Origin: Aurelia coerulea
Lineage: Eukaryota > Cnidaria > Scyphozoa > Semaeostomeae > Ulmaridae
Direction: 5' to 3'
DNA: 64,000 nucleotides
Assembly: GCA_039566865.1 (NCBI GenBank)
Contig: CM076949.1
Location: 17,894,501-17,958,500 of the forward strand
This document shows positions 23,005 to 33,478 of the stretch, one piece after another. The translations under genes were made by a program, and so were the position numbers. How positions within the stretch are numbered: the stretch's first letter is position 1; each line of letters begins with the position of its first letter. The notes beneath the pieces were generated by a model that worked only from the letters and a program-made list of their open reading frames with translations, was not told where the DNA came from and ran no database searches.

Positions 23005-23162
23005 CAGTGGCGGACACTTATGCCAAATATTGGGGAGGGGGGCGAAGCTATGGTTTCAGTTAAAATACATTGTTTATTTCTATTGTTTTGAAACAAGAAT
23101 TTTGTTCTTGCCAACATTGGGGGGCGATCGCACTCCCTGACCCCCTGAAGTGTCCGCCACTG
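23005..23162. mobile_element. hAT-like MITE, 158 bp
   Basis: The ends CAGTGGCGGACACTT and AAGTGTCCGCCACTG are perfect complements. The flanking eight bases are ATCAGCTT and ATCAGCTC (7 of 8). These features are typical of hAT. No transposase is present. Confidence 0.85.
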
Positions 23163-23285
23163 ATCAGCTCTCCTGTGCAGAGAAATTTTGGCTCCAGTTG
23201 CCAGATCTGAATACTAGCAACCGCTCTACCACCTCATTCATATGCTCTCAGCATTTGAAACTGAAGATTCGCTTTCCTTTCTGTA

Positions 23286-23715
23286 TCAAACTGTATCGCG
23301 ATCATTACAAGAGCAGCAGAGATATTCGTAACATTGGTTACCATAGCGTAGAATTCTCGGTGCAAAGCATCCTTTCTGTTTCGAAGAAGATTTTGTCTCG
23401 TTGCGAAGAACATTCACTTTTGCCTCCAACATTTCGTGCTCACCAGTTTTTGCGCAAGACTCTAACTTGTTCAGTACGTTTGCGTAAAAATCTTCTCTTT
23501 GTTTCCTGACAATATTTTTTTGGCCTTGCAAGTTTCTTGGCATACGATGCATACTTCAAAATTAAATGTAACGCCTTCACAGTTATAATCTTCACTGATA
23601 TTGCAAATTTCATGCAATTCCATTTCTTCATGTCACCACGCAAATGAAGATTGTTCAATTGTGTAAGAAGACAGCTTAACCCTAATCCACATGGGTTGGG
23701 GAGGGTGGATTCCAC
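23286..23715 (-). other. Unrecognised overlapping open frames, possible gene relic
   Basis: Two minus-strand frames overlap (23440-23715 and 23286-23552). Read together with one frame change they give a Cys- and Lys-rich segment (VCIVCQETCKAKK). A C-x2-C pairing hints at a former zinc-binding protein, but I recognise no family. It may be chance. Confidence 0.2.
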
Positions 23716-24248
23716 CCCCTCAAGGTTTTATTTGCCGTGTTTTTAAACGACATTTGCTATGTCCCCCAGCCTTCCTGACTTTAACTAATTATCTATTACC
23801 CACATTTTGGTGGAAAAATGTTTGAACAATAGGACTCACAGGTCACGTGACATGCCGATATTTGGAAGGAAGTAGCAGCAAAATCATTGTTTTCAATGAT
23901 TTCAATGGAATTATTTTATATGAATTAATTTTATCTCGTGTACTCAATGCCCGGGCTGGGGGGCACTACACCCCTACAAAATATCGTATACCTTTGACAA
24001 AATCCTTTTGTTACAAGAACATTTTTTATCAAACATCTGTAAGCTCCTTTTGTTTTACCGATATCTTGAATGAGTGAAATGCCCCTGCCCTCCCGTACGA
24101 TTTGCGCGGATTCCTTGCCGGAATTTTTCTTTATTCTGCTAGAACGGACCAGAGAGAGAAACTTTTCCAGCTGTTATCTAATTAATCAACTTTAGCCTAA
24201 ATCTAACTTAAATGCGATTACTAAGCTAATTCTAACTATTAAAGCTTG

Positions 24249-24519
24249 AAATGGGGTATTGGAGACGCAAAGAGGGAGGACAACCGTCCCATGGGGTGTA
24301 ACCAGCACTGCAGAACAAAAGCCAAATCATTCTGCAGTGTCAGTAGAATTTAGAAGGCGGGTCCTGGACGGATATTTGGCCGGTGGTCCGTCCGAGGATG
24401 TGCCTAAGAGTGAAATGATACGTCAAAGGCGGGTCCCTGCTTGGGATGTGCCAGAGAAGGGCGGGTCCCATACTGGTAAGTCCGTACCATTCTGGGATGT
24501 GCCTGGCAAATCAAATTAG
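24249..24519 (+). other. Short internally repeated open frame next to the DIRS-like element
   Basis: The sequence repeats GGGATGTGCC and GGCGGGTCCC two to three times, which makes an 86-codon frame with VPAWDVPEKGG and VPFWDVPGKSN. The repeat structure explains the open frame. It may belong to the end of the adjacent DIRS-like retrotransposon. I do not call it a gene. Confidence 0.3.
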
Positions 24520-24730
24520 ATAGATAATCATGGTCAATCTAACGGATTTACCTGTATCTCATTGTATGGGTATTTAGGCCAATAGAATAGGTTTTTGCAT
24601 GCTTGAGAAAAACAAGCTTTCAACTTTTCGTGGTCTATGACAAAATTGGCCTGTTAGGGACAATTGACTCCCACAATTGCGCCTCCGCAATCCCCAGACA
24701 AGAAAAGTTGGCGAAGAACGTTACTAAAGA

Positions 24731-25576
24731 CTAGCCTAACAAAATTTGTGAAGCTTTAATAAATACATTGGACGGAGTTCTAATGTACCGTTCATAACAA
24801 TCGGATGTCCATCGTCCTAAATCTTTGATCAGTCACGGAGGGAGTTTTGCTGAGGCAGCTGATGTGGCAGCGCCAATTCGAAAGCTGTGACCTGCGTAAT
24901 GCTGGGGTTTATATCCTGCTGTTGTGAGAAACTAGCGGATAGCTGTTGTAAACAAACCCTTGGTTAGATATCGACCATCAGAATATTGAAAAAGTGGACC
25001 GTTTATGTACGTTGTAGCTTCTAGGTAATCTTTTACAGCGGAAACAGCACAGATAGGACTGTAGCTTCTCCCAATGATGAGGGACACACCTTTCCTAAAC
25101 GGGTCAGTTTTTGAGCCTTTAATTATAACCGACATTGAGATGGGCTCTTCAAAAGATGAACTAAATGTGATGTCAGATCTGCTTAGATGTAAAGCAGGAT
25201 GAAATTTCTCACTGCAGGTAAATTCACTTATTCGTAGAAAGCCAAAAAATGCAAGGCAGATGGCAGCCCACAGCATAAGGTTATCTTCCTTCCTTGGCAA
25301 GGATTTGAGCAGACACTCTTGAAACACTTGTAAATGACACTTTAAAATTGGTAACCTTGTTCTCTGTTCTGGGTTTTGACTTCTCTTTATCCCACGAAGA
25401 ATAAATTGCAACTGTAAGAAATTTTCGAGTTTTAGATTGAAGCAGTTCACCAAATGAAAATGCTTAATCGCAGCAAGATAAGATTTGATTGTGTCATGTT
25501 TAACGCTTTTTGCCATAAATACCGCAAAGTAGCATAGTGTAACTTCATTGCTTGGGAGGAGTCGTCGATGTTTCTG
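24731..25576 (-). pseudogene. Tyrosine recombinase (YR) of the DIRS-like element
   Basis: One frame runs from upstream of ATG 25516 (LLPSNEVTLCYFAV precedes it) to TAG at 24731-24733. It is interrupted by TAG at 24932-24934 and a TGA about 100 bases later. The fold motifs are visible: GFLRISEFT (first catalytic Arg), IKGSKTDPFRKG (basic strand), GHSFRIGAAT (H-x-x-R) and LGRWTSDCYERYIR (nucleophilic Tyr). So the catalytic residues survive although the frame is broken. YRs of this group integrate a circular cDNA copy. The upstream start is uncertain. Confidence 0.8.
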
Positions 25577-25684
25577 CAGTTTAAAGCCATAAAAGAATTT
25601 TTTTGTATTGATTTATCCCAGTTGCATATGCTCGCTTTGTATTTTCAGCTAAAGAATTGGATGCAAAATATTGCAAATTTGGAA

Positions 25685-27559
25685 CTAGAGAAACGAAAGG
25701 TTCTTCGGAACTCGTTGTGGCTTGCCATCTGCCCATGGTGCAAGCTGACGGAACCGGGTTACCTGAAAGCGAGATAAGGCATCAGCAACTTCATTTCTAC
25801 TACCAGAAATATGTTTAGCTTTGAAGTAAAAATTATACTTTAGCGTTAAAAGTGTAAGAATTCTAACTAATTCCATAATCTTACTGCATCTAGAACGCTT
25901 TGTATTTATGATGCTAACTACTGATTCATTATCACAATAAAACAGAACTCTTTTTTGTGACCATGATTTACTCCAAATGCTGCATGCTACAATTATAGCA
26001 AAGAGTTCTTGCCAGTTTATGCTAATATTTGGAGCTCCAAGGCTTTGATGAGGAGGCCATTTTCCTTGAAACCATTGGTTCCCATGAATACCACCATAAC
26101 CAATAGACCCAGAGGCATCGGTATACAGATACAGGGATAGGGAGGTGTCCCAGGTGGAATTTAGGAAGAATTTTTTGCCATTCCAACCGTCCAAAAAAGA
26201 ACGCCAGGTGTTGATGTCTTCAAAAAACCCTTTATTCAACGAGATATGGTGATGGGGCTTAGTTACGCCTCTAGTTAAGTGTATTATGCGTTGAAGAAAT
26301 GGCCTACCTGGGGGAATAACCTTACAGGCAAATTTTAGGGATCCAATAAGGGACTGGATTTCCTGTAATGTAGCAGATGATTTATTAGACCACCTCTCTA
26401 ATTCTGTTTTAAGGCGGGTAACCTTATCGTTGGGCAGGCAAGCTTCCATTCTTTCGTAATCCAATATGATACCTAAAAACTCAATCCTAGTTGTTGGACC
26501 TTGTGTTTTCTCCTTAGACAGTGGCACGCCAAGAGCCTTAAATGTGTTTAGCATGCTTGATAAACTGATGTCACATGAGAAAATGGTGGATGAGCCTACA
26601 AAAGGTGGTTCCATTATCAGGAAATCGTCAAGGAAGTGAACCACATAAGAGATACCACAATTGTACCGTAAGATCCACTCAATCGCCTCAGCGAGTTGGT
26701 TAAAAATGAACGGACCGGATCTTAGGCCAAAAGGAATAGACTTCTCGAAGAAATACTTGCCTTCCCAGTTCATACCTAACAATTGTCAATTCCCAATCCT
26801 CAGGATGCACGGGATACAGTCGAAAAGCGGACTCAATATCGGTTTTTGCCATTTTTGTCCCTTGTCCAAAGGCTTGGATCGCTTCAATTGCATTGTCAGT
26901 TGTGATATAATTAAGAGAGAACGGCTCTTTATCAATACCAGAGTTAATGGAATGGCCAGTCTTAGGATACGAGAGGTAGAAAATGGTCCTAAACTTGTCT
27001 GAATTCCGAGGGGTGAGACCTGGAAATTAGGAAAAGGTGGCGATGCAAATGGTCCCTCTACTCTTCCAGCAGAAATCTCTTTTTCCAGATTCCTGCTAAT
27101 TTGTTCTGGGTTGGCAAGGGCCGTTGGGAGATTCCGAGATATTCGTGGTGTCCGAGCACCCTCGTATCGAATTCTAGCGCCCTCCCTCAACTCTGTACAC
27201 AGCTTATTTACAAATGCCTGGTTTGGGTGAGCTTGTAATTCAAATTCTAACCTCTCAACATTAATAGGCGATACAATTTTGGGCTTATCCTTGGTTTCCT
27301 TACTTATGGCGTGCGTAATCGTTGGTGGAGCCTGCCTGTCCGTTTCTACCTGGGGTTGCATAGGGTTTTCCCATGGCTGGTTGTTTTGGACAGAGGTTGC
27401 CAGGGTGGGGGGCATTACAGCCTGGTCGGTTGCATCTGTGGGCAAACGGGCAGGGGGATCTTCTACACGGCATGCCTTTATTGTAGTTGTTGCAGGTTCC
27501 GTCCCTCTCTGCACCAACTCTTGAATTTCCCGAGGGTCCTTTGCTAAAAAGAGTTGCAT
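25685..27559 (-). pseudogene. Reverse transcriptase-RNase H of the DIRS-like element
   Basis: Frame changes occur near 26990 and 26785. RT motifs are KTDIESAFR (motif A, about 26835), IPFGLRSGPFIFNQ (motif B) and HFLDDFLI (motif C, about 26610-26640). RNase H follows with LYTDASGS, WQELFAI, FYCDNES and SRNEVADALSRF, so all four acidic positions are present. The 5' part overlaps the gag frame by about 260 bases, so the pol frame is probably read by frameshifting or an internal start. A 7-base repeat-like insertion (ACAATTG) causes the break before LLGMNWEG. Confidence 0.85.
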
Positions 27560-28442
27560 CTAACTCCATTTGGGCTTGATTTCCGGTGAAGGTTCTTAAC
27601 CAGAGTTGTGGGTCAATGACACACCATGACAAAGATTTAATTGTTGCAGCTTTGTGACGAAACTTAATATCGTAGATTAGCCACGCATTTGACCTCTGAT
27701 AGAGAGCGGCTTGCCTGATAATATCCATATAATTCAAAAGTTCAGAGGCTCTTGCAGGATATCTATCGATTAAAACTTTCGTATATGTATGAAATGCTGT
27801 TGTCCACTCTTCAACGGTGGTGATCATTTTCTTTTGCTTATTGGGGACAAGTTTCAGTTCATTATTCTCACCAATCGCCACAGAAAGGTTCTCAGTTTGA
27901 ATTGGTGTAAATGCAAGCTTGTACAAGTTTTCTGGGAGTAACTGATTTAGTTAAAAAAACTCACCCTTCTATATGCTGTCAACCATTTGTTGAGGTATAT
28001 CGGCAAAGCCTTCATCAAGTGTGAAACTTGCTTGTTGAGGAAACTGCACGGCTTGAGGGGTCACGTGAAAAGGCAAGGAAGCTTGGCCAGTGGAACAAAA
28101 ATTCTCCATTTGCTCACCCAGTGCTGGAATTGTGATTGTAGCTGCGGCTGGTGGATTTGATGGGCCTTGAACGGCAGTTGGGGGGTGTTGTTCCGTCCTA
28201 CTTACTGCGGGTGGCTGGCGAAATGCTGCCATGATTGCTTCCTGTACCACTGTAGATACCTGTGCTAACTGTTCGCTTGTAAGAGCGCCATTATTCGAGG
28301 GAGCTGTCGCTGCTTCTCCTGCTGAACTGGAATTACTTGCATTTGCTGCACTGCTCGAGGCATTTGCTGTTCCGCCCGCTGTACTGCTAGAGGCGGTGCT
28401 GGCTCTGGTTCCCGCCCTAGCGCTTCTCCTTTCGGGCGGCAT
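27300..28442 (-). pseudogene. Gag-like protein of the DIRS-like element
   Basis: The frame starts at ATG 28442 and is open to 27300 except for TAG and TAA codons close together (about 27952-27971). The N-terminal third is low-complexity Ser/Ala/Thr. The middle has WTTAFHTYTKVLIDRYP and WLIYDIKFRHKAA, a pattern found in DIRS-type gag proteins (from memory). The end has clustered Cys/His residues (GMPCRRSPCPFAHRC and CNAPHPGNLCP), probable zinc knuckles for nucleic-acid binding. The broken frame means it makes no full-length protein. Confidence 0.7.
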
Positions 28443-30012
28443 TTTTCCTGCCTGGTAACACTCGAAAGGATTTTTTCTTCTGAAAGATTTTCATCCGTTT
28501 TCTGACTTAAAATTTGAGATGAATGGGCGAAGGAGGCGTATTGCCAATTTATAGATTTATGTGTTACAAATTTTGCTGTCCTGTGATTGGTTTAGGTTAA
28601 CTCTGATGAGAAAAGTGGAAACCTTTGTTTCTGTCGGTTTGAATCTGTTATAAAATGTTTGCATCCAGTGATTGGTTAATCCAGGATCCATGTGGCGCGT
28701 GTTTTTAAGCTTACTCTGATGGGAGATCTTGACATAGCGCGGTCACACGTTCATGAGGAGAAAGTGCTTGCCGCTCTCTTTGGTAACGAATTTCTCTTCC
28801 TGAGCTGCTAAGTGTTTTACCCAAGAGGGTGTTTTTTACTGATTAGAGGGGGCCCCGCAACACTCCAGCAAAGCTGGCAACGGCCGCCCACCTAATTACT
28901 TTAATCCTCTATTCCCTTCTATTACACTAATGTGTGATGTGAGCCGATGTTTTACTCGTCGTGACCTACATCAGGCTTTCCCGAAATCTCATAGGCGACC
29001 AAAGGCGAGATAATATTTTGCTTTTTCTTTAGACACTGATCCGCGCTACAGTCCACGTAAAAACTCCTTAGCGGGAGATATCGGATAAAACTGCGGTGGT
29101 AAAATTAACCCTACGAAAGTTTCACTTTAGTGCTGAAATAGCTAATTAAGAATAACTATAAACTACCGGACCGTCCCGCGGTCCTGCATTATTTACAGGG
29201 GTATTTATTTGTTTTCTCCTCTCTGCAAATCTACTCTTTCGACATAACTATGCTTGTACAAAATTTTAATTCTTATGTGCGTGGGGCGTGGGAAAAATAG
29301 GGGACATTGAATTTGGCCCACTGTACTTTCAGCTCTTTCCAGACTCATCTCAATAACACAAATTAGCCCACTCGCCGAATTAACTGTATTCATGTTAGGC
29401 ATGAATATTATGTATTATACAGCAAATGAATCAGCAAACAAAGGGCTTCAATTTGATACCAGAATTTCTGGAATTTGATGATGTCAGCATTTTTGATAAT
29501 GACGTCATTTTGGCCGCCATTTTGGACTAATTAGCAATTTTTTCAAATTTGTTCGAGCTTTTTCAATGAAAAACACTCTAAGGATACATTTGTCATAGAT
29601 AATCACTATTTTGCAGGCTCTTTTGGTCTCTTTTTACATAGAATAAATTAATCGCACAAATGACATCTTAAGAATCGGCTAATTTCTGCCAAAATATCAC
29701 TCCAAAATTGTTATTTTTAATAAGATAATATTTTATCACCAAATATGTTGACAAACTGAACCAAAAATTGCATAAAGTTTGCGCAAAATCTTCATTAAAC
29801 TTGAATTCAACTTCTAAGCCTGAATTTCACAGATTTTCAGCTTCGTGACGTCAATGTGAAGTCCTTTCTACCTCCTTTTAGGCCTTGCAGCCAGTTTGGA
29901 TTACGAGGTGGTGTACCCAATTCGAATTGATGGAACCAATGAAAAGAGGGAGGCATCTACACGCTCGGAAGGTAAACAATTCATTTAAACATGAGTTACT
30001 AGTCAGGCATGC
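28443..30012. other. Non-coding stretch upstream of the DIRS-like element
   Basis: A duplicated GTGATTGGTT motif (about 28578 and 28667) could be CCAAT-type promoter elements of the retrotransposon, whose 5' end is here. TGACGTCATTTTGGCCGCCA near 29500 looks like an old repeat. No gene is seen. Confidence 0.35.
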
Positions 30013-30345
30013 GTCCCCTGCTGTTTCCACTGAGTTGAATTTGTTTGTTGAATTGAATTCATTTTCTGGCACAGGAATTCAATTCAATTCAACTTAAAGG
30101 AACGATAGGGGATGGAATAGTAATGAACAGTAACAGCAAAGGAACAGTAGGCTATGAGCTACAAGATACTCTTTCATAACTTTATTGATGTAAAATACCG
30201 TAAGAATACCAATTCCTTGGCGTATGGAGCCATTCCCAGCAATATTTTTAGTTGTAAGTTGAGCTGATGTGGGCTATTCTGCCGTAATTTTCCTCGGCAT
30301 TTTTCTCCTCCTGCAGAGTTTTGAGTTCTGTCTTATGCAGGACTC
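30013..30345. repeat. 330-bp dispersed repeat, copy 2
   Basis: It matches 22000-22328 throughout, with small gaps. It includes GGAATTCAATTCAATTCAA and GGCGTATGGAGCCATTCCCA. Ends are approximate. Confidence 0.75.
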
Positions 30346-30903
30346 TCACAGTCGAACCAAAATGATATTAGATTTTTAAGATTCCATGGGTGGTCCCGCA
30401 TTGGAAAGTTCTTCTTGGAAATGGAATTTCGGAACAGCAGTGAGCAATCTTGAACTGGCAGACGAGCAATGCGGACAATGAGATGTATTTGAATCCCATT
30501 TAAATCCCAGTTCAACGCGTATGTTATTCATTGTGTTATAAAAGTGGTAGTGAAATTCTCACAAATGTGACAGAGATCCCTCACCGATAAAGTCACAAGA
30601 AGAATTCAATGAAACATGAAACTCTCTGACTCTAAGCCTATACCATGTAACTTTGTAAAAAAGAGCGATCGAGGTTACAGCTCCGCCACAGCATCCATAC
30701 AAATGGGACACAACTTTCTGCGAAACCCTGTAAAACACATCACCAGAAAGGCGCATCAAGCAAGAAAGATATAAAAATGGCTGAATTCGATAGCAAAGGT
30801 TTGAAACTGATAGAAATTAGCCCTACTTAGACAGGGTAGAAATTTTAATATTTTCGACCGGTGGGACCTTTTCTCCAAAACTCAAAACTTTCAGAGGTAG
30901 ATA
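30346..30903. other. Non-coding stretch
   Basis: No gene or structured repeat is supported here. Confidence 0.35.
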
Positions 30904-31255
30904 ACCAAGGGTGTTAGGAAACGGATGTTTTGACTACGTATTTATTTACCTTGTATTGATCTTTGTCTTGTTTTCTTGTCTTGTTTTCTTCTCTGTTTCC
31001 TCTTCAACTGATGTGTGTAACTGAACGTATGGCTTTGCGGTTTGAAACCTTTCTTCTGCGAAGGCGTGCTAAAACACAGGAATGCAAGGGAGATATATTC
31101 AAATAACACGAGGTTTTTAGGTCTAAACCCACGTTCAGTTGCACACATCAGTTGAAGAGAAAACAGAGAAGAAAACAAGACAAGAAAACAAGACAAAGAT
31201 CAATATTAGGTAAGTAAATACGTAACCAAAACATCCGTGTCCTAACACCCTTGGT
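30904..31255. mobile_element. Foldback element of the AAGGGTGTTAGGA family, copy 1
   Basis: ACCAAGGGTGTTAGG at the left is mirrored by CCTAACACCCTTGGT at the right. The inversion continues through GATCTTTGTCTTGTTTTCTT and AACTGATGTGTG almost to the centre. A second member is at 44707-45118. It could form a long hairpin in RNA. Confidence 0.8.
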
Positions 31256-31321
31256 ATAATATGTAACTTATGCCATTTATTCTTTGGTCAACTAACTTTT
31301 TAAAACTATCAATAGAGTGTG

Positions 31322-31350
31322 ATTGGTCACGTGGGTCGTTGCTAGGCAAC
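31322..31350. promoter_or_regulatory. CCAAT / E-box / X-box cluster
   Basis: Within 29 bases lie ATTGG (reverse CCAAT), CACGTG (31328-31333) and GTTGCTAGGCAAC (31338-31350), a near-perfect RFX-type X-box palindrome. Three clustered consensus sites suggest a promoter or enhancer. It lies 2.1 kb before the first possible metalloproteinase exon and faces no other recognised gene. The link is inference. Confidence 0.35.
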
Positions 31351-31399
31351 CAAAAACGATCGGAAGCAAAATTCGTCCGACATGAGATAAATGGCCGAA

Positions 31400-33430
31400 T
31401 TGTAGCTAAAAATGACAAGTAAGAGTGAAGGAAGATGTTATATCAGGCTGCATGATATATTTTCAAAGTTTTCTTCTGGAGCATGGAACAGATTCGCCCA
31501 TATTCGATACAGTAAATCCCCTCTTTTAAGAAACTCAAAACTTCAAAGCACTACATTGTAAAACTATCATTTAAGCGAGGATGACACATTTCTCATATGT
31601 CTAATAAGAAATAAGAACATTTCCTTTAATATGGGATTTCCAACATGAAATAGTATTTTCCAAATTCCTGGACCATTCTGAATATGGTAAAGTTTATAAA
31701 TTCAAGATAGCTATATCTTACGAAGGTCTAATGAATTAAAGGTTTAACGATCTAAATAATTATATGTAATTTCACGCGTTAAAGTTTCAAAGATGAAAAA
31801 TTGGAAAATTATTTTAAAATTGCTAAGAACTATATCATTATTTTCACCATTTGTAAGAAATTTAAAAAAATCAGACTGTCTGGTTTCTAAGGAGAAAATA
31901 TTCGCTATGATGGCAGGCTACGGTTTCTGATTTGTGTTTTTCTTATCATAATGTAGAGAGAGAAGAACAATTTGGAACTTCTTTCATGGACAAAATCTAA
32001 GTCCCTGTACTTGAGCTTGAAAATAAGGCTAACACAAAAATACCGACTTAGCAAATTTCAAAAGTTTGCTCCAACTTGTCCATGAAATCAAGGAGTTTTT
32101 AATTCTCGATTGTTGGATTTCCTACCGTTCCACATTAAACCCACAAGGTTATCGAGGATGCCATTCCATTTCCATTGCCCTTTTGTGCTATCCCTATCAT
32201 TGCGTTATAACTAAGCAATTGAATCCATGGTATTAATTTGCTAATCACGTGGCATGTTGTTTCCAAAGAAACAGATTTTTATACATACCAACGTTTGCGA
32301 CCCCCTGACACAGAACTATTTCACATTTTCAAAGCGACTGGTCCTTATTACAGCCATGCAGCCCTTAGCAATATATCATAACCTGCAACCTGCGTTATGC
32401 ACCTGCGTAATGCAGACTACAGTAGGCATCCTTGAGAACGTAAAAAAATTGTTCCTGGCGATTACATCCACCTTAGAGGACAACATGTGCCGGAAGGTGT
32501 TGAACATCAATGTTGTCAGGCAGAATTAAGATAGGGTCGTAATTATGGGCCTGCTTTGGAGGTTTCTTCGAAGGAACTTTGGCAAGGTATTCCCTCATAA
32601 TTTCAAAATGTATTGGACGATGTCAAGTTTGCCAATCTCATTGCTTTGATAGCCAGGAAGCATTGACGGGGATTTTTTGTTTTTACTCACTCGTCAGAGC
32701 GTTCTGCACCTTGCATTCAAGTGAAAAGTTGGATGAAGTGATCAAATGCGTCCAACATCAGATCCAAGATTTACAATAATTCTTCACGATCAAACTTTGT
32801 CCATAATATTAGAGGCATTCTTCATGAATCTATTCGGCCGCAGATTATGCTAGAGTTTCAATGCAGGACGACGGGGGCTTGGGATTTTTTTAGGCTCTAG
32901 ATCTCTTGGTAAAACTGGCTCACAGTAAGAGGCCGTTTACACAAGATCCGACATGAAACTCATGCCGGTTTCGTATGCTTTTTCGTGCAGGTATGGTGTG
33001 TGATTCTGCATAGCATGGGTCTCTGCATAGACGCATATTACACCGGGATGAAAATATTATGTAAACATATTTTTCTCATATATTGGGGTGATTTGGAAAA
33101 CAAATTGCCTTTGTTTTCTTTCTCAAATATTTTCGCCAAGGCACGCGAAAGCTGCATGACCTTTTTCAACAATTTGATATCAGGTCACTATCAGGTCTCA
33201 TGTAAACAGGAGTCCATTTTCTCAAAATTTTCATGGCTGTAGCATATCACCCCTAGTTTCATGTAGGTATACATCTTTCTTCAGGTGATTCTTTTGCCAC
33301 GAAGATAGATGCTTTCGCGAGTCACAGATAATTCCATTAAAGTTACTTTCAATCTTTAGTTGTCGAGCAAATTGTAAATATGAAATGTTCGATTTTAAGG
33401 AAAAGATCACGACGATGAGGCAACTTTCAG
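31400..33430. other. Region expected to hold the metalloproteinase 5' exons
   Basis: I find no exon with a recognisable signal peptide. A 49-codon frame from ATG near 31412 has no signal-peptide character. The sequence is AT-rich and looks unique. Confidence 0.3.
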
Positions 33431-33478
33431 CTTTGAGACAAATGATGGCGAGATGGTACTGAATGTTAAAAGAACTAA
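33431..33478 (+). CDS. Possible metalloproteinase prodomain exon (weak)
   Basis: Acceptor CAACTTTCAG and donor GTAAGTAA are both strong. The 48 bases read FETNDGEMVLNV-like after one leftover base and end in phase 2, which joins correctly to the exon at 34456. F-x-[VANT]-x-G-x-x-x-x-L is reminiscent of M12B prodomains. The match could be chance. Confidence 0.4.

Larger units (their letters stand above)
24731..28442 (-). mobile_element. DIRS-like tyrosine-recombinase retrotransposon, dead
   Basis: The order on the minus strand is gag-like (28442-27300), RT plus RNase H (27559-25685), then tyrosine recombinase (about 25576-24731). RT/RNase H together with a YR integrase and no DDE integrase or protease is the hallmark of DIRS-like elements. 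All three regions carry stops or frameshifts. I could not find the terminal repeats by eye, so the true ends lie somewhat outside these limits. Confidence 0.85.

Noticed and set aside
31412..31561. 49-codon frame from ATG downstream of the X-box cluster, as exon 1 of the metalloproteinase
   Set aside because: It has no signal-peptide character and no good splice donor in phase with the exon at 33431.
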